DNA from: Acidobacteriaceae bacterium
GTDB lineage: Bacteria > Acidobacteriota > Terriglobia > Bryobacterales > Bryobacteraceae
DNA: 9,872 nt
NCBI GenBank assembly: GCA_019239585.1
Contig: JAFAZU010000070.1
Coordinates: forward strand, 1-9,872
Direction: 5' to 3'
Positions 1 through 6,333 of this stretch are shown one piece after another. Both the position numbers and the translations under genes were made by a program. Below the pieces are notes generated by a model that did no database searches, was not told where the DNA came from, and saw only the letters and a list, made by a program, of their open reading frames with translations. Within the stretch, counting starts at the first letter, position 1; every line of letters starts with the position of its first letter.

Positions 1-825
1 GCGGTCCGGAAGGCTTTCCACCTCATAATACAGGCGATTGCCGGAAGCTATTTTCTCCAGTACCTTGCTGACCCCTGGAACCTGTTCGAGTCTCTGGCGC
101 ACGGCTTGACCATCTGCCTGCCCATCCGTGTCAACCTGCACCTGCACCGCATTGGCGACGCCGCGATGCTTCAGGCGCTCCACTGAGTCCGTAGCAACCA
201 GCCTGCCGCGATTGATAATAATAACTTTGCGGCAGATCGCTTCCACTTCGGGAAGAATGTGCGTGCTCAGAATAATGGTGTGCTCACCAGCCAAGCGCAA
301 GATCAGGTCGCGTGTTTCCGTAATCTGCTTGGGATCAAGGCCCGAGGTCGGCTCATCCAAGATCAAAACTTCCGGGTTATGAATAATCGCCTGCGCCAGA
401 CCCACACGCTGACGGTAGCCTTTGGAAAGCTTCGAAATGAGCTTTGACTTCACATCGGCAACGGAACACCGCTCCATCGCCTGCTCCGTGCGGCTCCTGA
501 CCTCTCCGTTCGGCACATTCTTTAAACGCGCTACAAACATCAGATAATCCTGCACGCTCATTTCCCCGTACACGGGCGGGGCTTCGGGAAGATAGCCGAT
601 GCGCTTTTTTACTTCAAAAGGATTCTCGAAAACGTCATAGCCCGCCACGGTCGCCTTCCCTGCGGTAGGCGGCAGAAAACCTGTCAAAATCCGCATGGTC
701 GTGGTTTTGCCCGCGCCATTGGGGCCGAGAAAACCGACAATATCGCCTTTCTCAACCGAAAACGAGATATGATCGACCGCGACCTGACGCGCGTACTTCT
801 TGGAAAGACCTTCAACCTGAATCAT
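1..825 (-). CDS. ABC transporter ATP-binding protein, GldA/ABC-2 type (3' end outside window)
   Basis: This is the nucleotide-binding subunit of an ABC-2-type transporter, a cytoplasmic ATPase that would power a separate membrane permease. I translated 275 codons from the ATG at 825; the frame stays open to base 1, so the C-terminus is missing. Visible motifs, in order, are Walker A GPNGAGKT (residues 34-41), the Q-loop region near YLPEAPP (79-84), signature LSKGYRQRVGLAQA (from about 133), Walker B VLILDEP (153-159), the D-loop SGLD, and the H-loop His189 in STH. After about residue 225 comes the accessory C-terminal region typical of this subfamily. The sequence resembles GldA-like ATPases, whose permease genes usually lie directly downstream, here beyond the left edge. 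There is no clear Shine-Dalgarno sequence before the ATG. The family is certain, but the exported substrate cannot be told. Confidence 0.93.
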   Translation of the reverse strand, partial: MIQVEGLSKKYARQVAVDHISFSVEKGDIVGFLGPNGAGKTTTMRILTGFLPPTAGKATVAGYDVFENPFEVKKRIGYLPEAPPVYGEMSVQDYLMFVARLKNVPNGEVRSRTEQAMERCSVADVKSKLISKLSKGYRQRVGLAQAIIHNPEVLILDEPTSGLDPKQITETRDLILRLAGEHTIILSTHILPEVEAICRKVIIINRGRLVATDSVERLKHRGVANAVQVQVDTDGQADGQAVRQRLEQVPGVSKVLEKIASGNRLYYEVESLPDR

Positions 826-912
826 AGTGCTTAAAAATTAACTTCGGCGCAAGGAAGCGCATCGCCCAAGTGCCGGGCTTCCGTCGCTACTGTGCTCGAA
901 AGTACAGGATAC

Positions 913-942
913 AGAATAAGGAAGCCGGAAAACCGCTGTCAA
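913..942 (-). promoter_or_regulatory. Candidate sigma70 promoter for the ABC transporter gene
   Basis: On the minus strand a perfect -35 hexamer TTGACA (937-942) is followed by an 18-base spacer and a -10-like TATTCT (913-918, four of six consensus bases). It lies in the 154-base gap after fabI and would give a leader of roughly 80 bases before the ATPase start at 825. The call rests on sequence match alone, and a second AT-rich hexamer nearby could serve as the -10 instead. Confidence 0.45.
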
Positions 943-979
943 TTGAGACGCGCCAGGGAGCCGAAAGGTTAGATATCTA

Positions 980-1762
980 TCACCCACTAATACCAACACC
1001 GACAATCTGAAATCCAGAATCGACAAATACAACATTTCCAGTAACGCCACGGCCCAGATCACTGGCCAGAAAAACCGCCGTATCGGCTACTTCAGCAGGA
1101 TCGGTATTCCGGCGTAACGGCGCAAGGGCAGCCACGCCGTCCAGCACTTTGGAAAAGTCTCTGACGCCCCGGGCCGATGTGGTTTTAATCGGACCGGCAG
1201 AGATGGCATTCACGCGGATCTTCAAGGGACCAAGCTCACTGGCAAGATAACGAACGGAGGCTTCGAGCGCCGCTTTCGCTACTCCCATTACATTATAATT
1301 TTGAACCACGCGAGTCGAGCCGAGATAGGTCAAGGTGGTAACCGAACCGCCATTCGGCATCAGCGGCGCTACGGATCGGGCTACCGCGACCAACGAATAG
1401 GCGCTTACTTCCTGAGCCAGCAGATAACCGTCGCGGCTGGTTTCGAGAAAGGGCCGGCTGAGATCCTCCTTATTCGCGAACGCAATGCTATGGACGGCAG
1501 CATCCAGCGTGGGAGTAACCGATTTTAATTCGTTAACGAGGCTGTCCAGCTCTTCCTGTTTGGTGACATCACAGTTCAGAACTTTAGCGGCTTTCAGTTC
1601 GACGCCAAATTCCTCCACGGTTTGCCGTTGACGCTCACCCTGGTAAGTAAGAACGAGTGAAGCGCCTTCGCGCACAAATGCAGCCGCAATGGCATAGGCA
1701 ATGCTCCACTTATTGGCAACACCGAGCACCAGGGCGGTCTTGCCAGCCAGTAGTTGTGACAT
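980..1762 (-). CDS. fabI: Enoyl-[acyl-carrier-protein] reductase (NADH), FabI
   Basis: FabI carries out the last reduction of each fatty-acid elongation cycle, converting trans-2-enoyl-ACP to acyl-ACP with NADH in the cytoplasm. The 260-residue length matches the family. The N-terminal dinucleotide-binding segment GVANKWSIAYAIA (14-26) has the FabI-type spacing, and the catalytic residues Tyr146, Tyr156 and Lys163 (TYLGS, then QNYNVMGVAK) fall at the same numbers as in E. coli FabI. The substrate-loop region SAGPIKTTSARG (188-199) is present. The motif HSIAFAN carries Ala where E. coli has Gly93; S. aureus FabI also has Ala there, so this is normal variation. The start is the ATG at 1762. A good -10-like TACAAT lies only nine bases upstream, without a convincing -35. 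The gap of 153 bases to the radical SAM gene upstream suggests independent expression of this housekeeping gene. Confidence 0.95.
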   Translation of the reverse strand: MSQLLAGKTALVLGVANKWSIAYAIAAAFVREGASLVLTYQGERQRQTVEEFGVELKAAKVLNCDVTKQEELDSLVNELKSVTPTLDAAVHSIAFANKEDLSRPFLETSRDGYLLAQEVSAYSLVAVARSVAPLMPNGGSVTTLTYLGSTRVVQNYNVMGVAKAALEASVRYLASELGPLKIRVNAISAGPIKTTSARGVRDFSKVLDGVAALAPLRRNTDPAEVADTAVFLASDLGRGVTGNVVFVDSGFQIVGVGISG

Positions 1763-1915
1763 GAAACTGCCATTGTACTAGGGTCTGTGCTCAGCAGGAA
1801 TCTATGAACCGGTTGAGTTAGTATTGGCGAGGCAGGTGAGGCTGCTGATGACTACTGGTCCGCTCCCTGGTGGCCATGGCTCAACTCCGGGGGTCAGTTC
1901 CCCATTTGTAAGATG

Positions 1916-2938
1916 CTAAGTAGGCTGATCGGCATACCGCTTAATCACGTCCAAAACCGCAATCTGTTGCTGCTCCTCAAAATATGCCTTAATTTTCGAC
2001 ATGTGTTGCCTGTCAGATGCCATTGTCCAGCAAAGATGGCATATATTAGTAAATTCGCGGCCAATGTTGGTACCGCCTTTTTCCAAAATACCGAGCAGGG
2101 TGCCTGGACCAAGAAAAACTAGCGCCCGCAGCATCCGCGACGTGTTCATCGTCGCAACAATCTCGGTTAAAGATTGCTCCCGAACATTTCCAAAGCTCAG
2201 GCCCTCAGTTTGATCAGCACCCGCACAGCAGGGAGCGACGTTGCCAAGCGCATTAATGGTCAAATGTAAGACACTGTGGCAAGTCGATGCCAGATCTCCT
2301 GATTTGTAAATTTCAGCGGGATCGATGCCCTTCGCTGCACGACCGGTCGGGAACACAGGGCAAGATATGATTTCGGTGGCTAAAGCTAATGCTTCGGGAT
2401 CAAGCCACGCCAGAGCCTCTTCGGCAGAATGTTCACGAGAGGTCAGGATTCTAAGATTACTGCTCACTCCCCATTTAGCGCAAGCAATCAAACAGAAATT
2501 GATCGCCTGCGGTGGAATATACGGAAGGTGCCAATAGTCCCAACTAATCTCCATTCTCCGGAGTCCGGCGCAGCGGGCCTCTCTTAAGATGGCATCCGCT
2601 TGAGCGGGCTTGCGAGCCCAATACGCATTCGTGGTCGTCGAGATTTCTGTGTAGCCTAGCGATCGAGCGTGAGCGAATAAAGAAACACATGATCCAACAT
2701 TTAAGAAAGCCTCACCGCCGGCCAGATGAAAGCGTTTGCCCAGGGTAGGTAACTCGATTGCCTCTTCCAGAACTCGACGAATCGTGCCTTCATCCAACGC
2801 CGCCTTTCCCAGAATGTCGGAACCGGCAGGACCAGCTGCTTGGTAACACATGCCACATTTTGCATTACACCGCGACGTACTTTCAACGACAAGGCCTTGA
2901 AAGGCGATTGGCATCGCAAGGAAAGCTTCCTCTGACAT
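1916..2938 (-). CDS. Radical SAM/SPASM-like peptide-modifying enzyme
   Basis: This is a radical SAM enzyme that reductively cleaves S-adenosylmethionine at a [4Fe-4S] cluster to start radical chemistry. The cluster motif CX3CX2C is Cys24-Cys28-Cys31 (CNAKCGMC), followed by the GGE motif (74-76) and the segments TTTNAYWA (101-108) and ISWDYWHLPYIPP (131-143), typical of the barrel in one radical SAM branch. The C-terminal half has further cysteines at 193, 220, 237, 238, 300 and 303 (ending CHLC), consistent with a SPASM-like domain binding auxiliary clusters, as in many RiPP maturases. The start at 2938 gives a length of 340 residues and lies 39 bases after the putative precursor gene on the same strand, so the two are probably co-transcribed. 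There is no strong Shine-Dalgarno sequence; an internal ATG (Met9) is an alternative start. Enzyme class is confident. Action on the neighbouring 146-residue protein is inferred from synteny, and the reaction (epimerisation, cross-link or other) is unknown. Confidence 0.85.
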   Translation of the reverse strand: MSEEAFLAMPIAFQGLVVESTSRCNAKCGMCYQAAGPAGSDILGKAALDEGTIRRVLEEAIELPTLGKRFHLAGGEAFLNVGSCVSLFAHARSLGYTEISTTTNAYWARKPAQADAILREARCAGLRRMEISWDYWHLPYIPPQAINFCLIACAKWGVSSNLRILTSREHSAEEALAWLDPEALALATEIISCPVFPTGRAAKGIDPAEIYKSGDLASTCHSVLHLTINALGNVAPCCAGADQTEGLSFGNVREQSLTEIVATMNTSRMLRALVFLGPGTLLGILEKGGTNIGREFTNICHLCWTMASDRQHMSKIKAYFEEQQQIAVLDVIKRYADQPT

Positions 2939-2977
2939 GTCTTTTGTTCAGCCGCAATAAAGTTTGAACGTGCGTCC

Positions 2978-3418
2978 TCAGCCGCCGAAGGTCTTGCCTG
3001 CCATTTGCGCCCCGACCTTCGCAAGATTTGTGTTAATAGCTTTCGATGCGGCAGAGAGGTGCGATTGATCGATTCCTGCCGGCAGACTCTTGGTAACTGA
3101 GTTATAGACTGCGGTCGCGGCGGTCACAACCGCTGCAGCAGCAGCAACTACCGCCGCAGCCTCTAATACTGCGTTCATGACCTGACCGGGATCCTTAAGT
3201 CCACCCTCCTTTTGGAACGGGTTAATTTTTGTCAGGTCACCAACATGTGAATTGACTTGAGTAAGCGAATGAACTACATCAGTTCGGAGCTTGTCATCAA
3301 GTGTTACGCCCGCCGTTTTTTCTGCTGCAGCCGGATCTTTCAGAAAGCTCGACATGAGAGCTTGATTAGTGGCGATTTTGTGAACGAACGTAAGTTGGTC
3401 CTGAATGCTTGTTGCCAT
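2978..3418 (-). CDS. Putative RiPP precursor with Ala/Val-rich core (unrecognised family)
   Basis: I do not recognise this 146-residue protein by name. The N-terminal half (1-70) is polar, likely helical, and contains FLKDPAAAEKTAGVTLDD (25-42), reminiscent of long Nif11- or NHLP-type leaders with their 'DP-A-A-x-x-AG' pattern. A Gly-Gly at 72-73 (KEGG) is followed within ten residues by a strongly Ala/Val-rich stretch (about 83-104, including AAAVVAAAAAVVTAATAV), then a polar Ser/Ala/Lys-rich tail ending in FGG. There is no cysteine anywhere, so thioether, lanthionine or disulfide chemistry is excluded. A GGGGA Shine-Dalgarno-like element lies eight bases before the ATG at 3418. The gene sits immediately upstream of a radical SAM enzyme and is divergent from an operon with an oxygenase, a methyltransferase and an M23-like protein, which is why I call it a modified-peptide precursor. 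It could instead be an unmodified secreted or membrane-active small protein. Confidence 0.55.
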   Translation of the reverse strand: MATSIQDQLTFVHKIATNQALMSSFLKDPAAAEKTAGVTLDDKLRTDVVHSLTQVNSHVGDLTKINPFQKEGGLKDPGQVMNAVLEAAAVVAAAAAVVTAATAVYNSVTKSLPAGIDQSHLSAASKAINTNLAKVGAQMAGKTFGG

Positions 3419-3607
3419 TCTGCTTGTCCCCGTTTCTTTTTTGTCGTGTCTAGCGCAGAGCGTCGAGACACATGTACGACGTTAGGTTACATCAGCAATA
3501 AAAAAAATTCAAGAATAAATCACAGGAAGATAACGTTTAACCTAAATATAGAGAGTTAGTGATGAGCCGAGGGGTTATTTGAGCGCCGGTTATAAGTATC
3601 ACCAAAT
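3419..3607. promoter_or_regulatory. Divergent intergenic control region of the putative RiPP cluster
   Basis: This 189-base spacer separates the leftward precursor/radical SAM pair from the rightward four-gene operon. It is distinctly more AT-rich than its flanks, with an A8 run and several short A/T blocks between about 3490 and 3555. Both transcription units must start here or be read through from outside. A leftward promoter candidate is listed separately. For the rightward operon I see only -10-like elements (TATAGA near 3547, TATAAG near 3593) without matching -35 boxes, and no clear Shine-Dalgarno before the ATG at 3608. The open frame crossing the spacer on the plus strand has no family likeness and is treated as noise. 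Confidence 0.5.
3484..3512 (-). promoter_or_regulatory. Candidate promoter for the precursor/radical SAM unit
   Basis: On the minus strand the -35-like TTGAAT (3507-3512) is followed by a 17-base spacer and a -10-like TAACCT (3484-3489). The optimal spacing and an AT-rich spacer support it, but the -10 hexamer matches the consensus at only three of six positions. The leader before the precursor ATG at 3418 would be roughly 60 bases. Confidence 0.33.
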
Positions 3608-4510
3608 ATGATGACTATGACGAATCCACTTGCCTTCTGCGAATACCTTCGAAGCGTCGTCTTTGTGCGCATCGGGAAAAACCGGGAACTCTCGAACGAG
3701 TTACCTGCGAATGATTATGCCGTTTGGCTCCGAAAGTATGACGTTTGGTTCAAAGATACTGTCGTTACTGAGCAGCGATTAATTTATTTATACAACCGGT
3801 CAGTGAGCTTTCTCACATTGGATTTAAAAGCTGAATGTGAATCCATAAACATTATCGCTTCAGCGGCGAAGGAATGCGGCTTTGGCGTTCTATTGCAGGC
3901 ACAGGTGGAGCAGCTCATTTATGGGCGGTCGATTCTCGAAAATCTGTGTTATAACAGAGCGCTTGCGACACTATTTCTCGACGGGCGCTCGCTTTCCTTC
4001 ATCGAGGACAAAGAAGCTGTGCGCGATCTTGTTCTTTGGACCAGAAATCAAGGAATCTCTTTGATCCTGTTTGGGGATTTCAAGGACTGGCGCGAAACAG
4101 GATTACTCGGATGCGCAGAATTGAATTCGGGAACATTCAGTTTTATACCCCCTCCCAAAGCCAGAGGTCCTGTAACGCAGACTCCTTCGGGAGGAGAACT
4201 CCAAGTTTTAACGGATAGCAGCTTATCAGCTTTGTCTGAGTACAATCCTTGTTCGAGCCGGTTTCAAATCACCGTGACTGCGGATGGTTGGATCTATCCC
4301 TGTCAAGGTAGTATCGGCATTGATGCCCTCTGCCTCGGTCACATTGATGAAGAGCCAAGCCTCCTCCACAAGCGAGCCAATTTATCGGAGCTGATTCACT
4401 TAGGTCCGCGAACACCTATCAACCGGGGTGAGATCAACACGGCTGAGGGGCTTCCAGAGATATGCTTTGCGCACAGACGTCAGATGCTCAACTCAGTTGT
4501 CGATGCCTGA
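3608..4510 (+). CDS. Radical-SAM-like protein lacking the SAM-cluster motif, with SPASM-like C-terminus
   Basis: This 300-residue protein has the feel of a degenerate radical SAM/SPASM protein. The central part (about 66-160) alternates beta strands and helices, for example SVSFLTLDL, FGVLLQAQV, RALATLFLD and ISLILFGDF, as in a partial TIM barrel, yet there is no CX3CX2C. The C-terminal region has Cys215 (NPCSSRF), then ITVTADGWIYPCQGS with Cys232, Cys242 just before LGHI, and Cys286. The order 'C-x-R, strand, G-x-x-x-P-C, LG-x-I' is that of a SPASM domain binding auxiliary iron-sulfur clusters. It therefore probably cannot cleave SAM and may serve as a substrate-binding or electron-transfer partner of the radical SAM enzyme encoded divergently. 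It is the first gene of the rightward operon; its stop overlaps the next start by eight bases. The start is ATG 3608, with a second ATG directly after it and another at codon 4; no clear ribosome site is seen. The assignment is structural inference. Confidence 0.6.
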   Translation: MMTMTNPLAFCEYLRSVVFVRIGKNRELSNELPANDYAVWLRKYDVWFKDTVVTEQRLIYLYNRSVSFLTLDLKAECESINIIASAAKECGFGVLLQAQVEQLIYGRSILENLCYNRALATLFLDGRSLSFIEDKEAVRDLVLWTRNQGISLILFGDFKDWRETGLLGCAELNSGTFSFIPPPKARGPVTQTPSGGELQVLTDSSLSALSEYNPCSSRFQITVTADGWIYPCQGSIGIDALCLGHIDEEPSLLHKRANLSELIHLGPRTPINRGEINTAEGLPEICFAHRRQMLNSVVDA

Positions 4511-5417
4511 ACTGTTTGCTCGCTTCCGATCGCTGTTGTCGACACTAACATTCTTTGTAAATCCTCTGCTTTTTTTTCAGATTATGCTGCAGGGAATTGG
4601 GCAGGTCAGTCTCTGCTTACGTGCTGCAGGGCTGAGAAAAAGTATTCCTGGTGTACTCGTGAAGTTGCCTTTCAAAGACGAATGCTACGTCGCACGCGGC
4701 GGAACTGATCAGGCAACATCACACTCCTGGCAAGTTATTCCGCAACGCTACGCGTTGGATTTAGTGAAAATTAGTGATTTGGGAGTCAGCAGCCGACCTA
4801 GCGGACAAGTACCAGATAAGTATTTCATTTATGGCGCGCCGGTGTTGGCGCCTCTGAATGGCGTGATCATAGCGGCCGTTGATCGCTATCCCGACAGAAA
4901 AACAGAATCGCGCATTTGGCTGGGATTGACAACTGTTGACCTTCGAGGTAATTATTGCGTCATTCAAAATGCTCCGAACATTTACTGCATGCTGGCTCAC
5001 CTTCGTCGGGGTAGTCTGTTGGTTCGGGTAGGACAGGAGGTTCGGAGCGGCGAACCGATCGCCAAAGTCGGAAATTCCGGGTATTCGACAGAGCCTCATC
5101 TTCATCTTCAGGTACAGACCTCTCAGAGTTTTTACAGTTCAATTGGGCTGCCGATAGCTTTTGATAGCGTTCAAATACGACAAGCGGATGATCAGGCAAA
5201 CAACTCAGAAAGGCAGTCTCCGCAACGCGGCGACATCATACGCCCTCAAGAATTCCCCTATTCAACGAATAGGATTCCCGCAGAGAGTCAGCCCTTGGAA
5301 TGGGTTGATTTCGCAGCTTCCACATTGCTCCTGGTTTTTAACGCTCTGATCGGCGCCGCGTATTATTATGTCCTCTATACTGTTTTAGCCTGGCTTTCGC
5401 ACAGGTGGAAAGTGTGA
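4503..5417 (+). CDS. Membrane-anchored M23-like (LytM) metallopeptidase
   Basis: M23 peptidases are zinc endopeptidases that cut peptidoglycan cross-bridges or Gly-containing peptides. Residues about 105-205 show the fold: PVLAPLNGVI (113-122), His166 in LAHLRRGS, VGQEVRSGEPIAKVGNSG (176-193) and PHLHLQV with His199/His201. The usual upstream HxxxD zinc motif is not intact; the matching place reads QRYALD (Asp86) with Arg where His is expected, although His74 (SHSW) lies nearby and could substitute, as I recall from a branch of the family with this QRYA-D pattern. Hydrophobic segments at 11-36 and 270-297 suggest membrane anchoring at both ends, with the catalytic domain between them. I chose ATG 4503, which overlaps the upstream stop by eight bases (translational coupling), rather than a GTG at 4428 that would add 25 poorly plausible residues. 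Context suggests leader cleavage, export or self-protection; none of these is proven. Confidence 0.78.
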   Translation: MPELFARFRSLLSTLTFFVNPLLFFQIMLQGIGQVSLCLRAAGLRKSIPGVLVKLPFKDECYVARGGTDQATSHSWQVIPQRYALDLVKISDLGVSSRPSGQVPDKYFIYGAPVLAPLNGVIIAAVDRYPDRKTESRIWLGLTTVDLRGNYCVIQNAPNIYCMLAHLRRGSLLVRVGQEVRSGEPIAKVGNSGYSTEPHLHLQVQTSQSFYSSIGLPIAFDSVQIRQADDQANNSERQSPQRGDIIRPQEFPYSTNRIPAESQPLEWVDFAASTLLLVFNALIGAAYYYVLYTVLAWLSHRWKV

Positions 5418-5418
5418 C

Positions 5419-6333
5419 ATGGCTATAGGTGAAGGTCCACAGATTTCGTTCGACACGGTGCTCAAGAGCATCGGCGTGAGTCGGTTCTTCTCTGAGTTCT
5501 GGTCTTCACAAGTTCTCCATTTACCAGATGCGGCAAGCCAGGATATTCTGGCTGAAATTGGTCCGCTTGACATCTCAAATCTGGTCTCGCGCTCGCATGG
5601 GGGCACACAGGCGTGGCTTGCCGGCAGCGGCTCTCCTCACGCCTCCATTCCAGTAAACGCGCAGAGCGCAGTAGGTGCTTTCCAGATTGGCGCAACGCTT
5701 TACTTTGTTGATTTGGATGCTGAAGAATTGGCTGTCTCGTTTGCCAACTTTTTGGGCGTGCCCCGGAGCAAAGTTGCCATTAATTTGTTTGCCACTCCGC
5801 AGGAGGGAGGAACATCGTGGCATTTCGATGCAAACGAGAATTTTACAATTCAACTTCGAGGGACAAAGCGGTGGTGGATTGCCCCTAATGAATCGATTGC
5901 ATTTCCGCCGGAAAACCACATCCTGGGGGCGACACCCTCAGCGTCTTTAGCGCAGTGTTCGCGCGGACCACTGAGAACGGACCCTCCACAGCCCTCACAA
6001 ATTGTCGATTTAAAGCCAGGAGAAATGCTGTACGTGCCACGAGGTTTTTGGCATTGTACAGAGGCATTGACTGAATGTTGGTCGTTGAATCTATGCTGTG
6101 GGCAATTAATGTGGGCCACAGTCATTTGCGAAGCGCTTTACGAGCAGCTTACGAGTATAGAGTCGTGGCGAGGGTCTGCGATCGGACTGCGCCACGGATG
6201 CAACGAACACGCCAGAGCTTTGAACCGTCTGCCTCTGCTCCTCGGTGAACTTGCGACCCGTCTCGAAGATCCGCAGAAAGTTTCTGATCTGTTGAATGCC
6301 ATACAAACTCGCGACTCGGGAGCGAGCTTGTGA
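5419..6333 (+). CDS. JmjC/cupin-type Fe(II)/2-oxoglutarate-dependent oxygenase
   Basis: This protein belongs to the JmjC/Cupin_4 group, whose members hydroxylate protein or peptide side chains using Fe(II), O2 and 2-oxoglutarate. The iron-binding facial triad is visible as His135 and Asp137 in SWHFDANENF and His212 in PRGFWHCTE. Lys150 in LRGTKRWWI sits where JmjC proteins bind the 2-oxoglutarate carboxylate. The run KPGEMLYVPRGFWH (199-212) is the typical second half of the double-stranded beta-helix. The length of 304 residues fits the family, and the C-terminal 75 residues look helical, like the dimerisation part of ribosomal oxygenases. The ATG follows the M23 stop after a single base, with a GGAAAG ribosome-site-like sequence in front. 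Placement between a peptidase and a methyltransferase in a putative peptide cluster suggests the substrate is the precursor; hydroxylation of Val, Ala or another side chain is a guess. Confidence 0.85.
   Translation: MAIGEGPQISFDTVLKSIGVSRFFSEFWSSQVLHLPDAASQDILAEIGPLDISNLVSRSHGGTQAWLAGSGSPHASIPVNAQSAVGAFQIGATLYFVDLDAEELAVSFANFLGVPRSKVAINLFATPQEGGTSWHFDANENFTIQLRGTKRWWIAPNESIAFPPENHILGATPSASLAQCSRGPLRTDPPQPSQIVDLKPGEMLYVPRGFWHCTEALTECWSLNLCCGQLMWATVICEALYEQLTSIESWRGSAIGLRHGCNEHARALNRLPLLLGELATRLEDPQKVSDLLNAIQTRDSGASL

Noticed and set aside
838..1062. 74-codon minus-strand frame overlapping the fabI 3' end and the gap downstream
   Set aside because: Most of it is an alternate frame of fabI; it has no family likeness.
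980..1762. Ala in place of E. coli FabI Gly93 as a triclosan-resistance mutation
   Set aside because: FabI of other phyla, including S. aureus, naturally has Ala at this place, so it does not indicate resistance.
1763..1915. GGGG-AACTGA-CCCC inverted repeat between the radical SAM gene and fabI as terminator or insertion-sequence end
   Set aside because: The stem is only four base pairs, no T-run follows, and no transposase or direct repeat is nearby.
3257..3559. 100-codon plus-strand frame across the precursor 5' end and the divergent spacer
   Set aside because: It is antisense to the precursor gene for most of its length, has no ribosome site and shows no recognisable domain.
4428..4502. 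GTG start at 4428 giving 25 extra residues on the M23-like protein
   Set aside because: The added residues lie entirely inside the upstream gene and look like a shadow of it; ATG 4503 gives the usual stop-start overlap.
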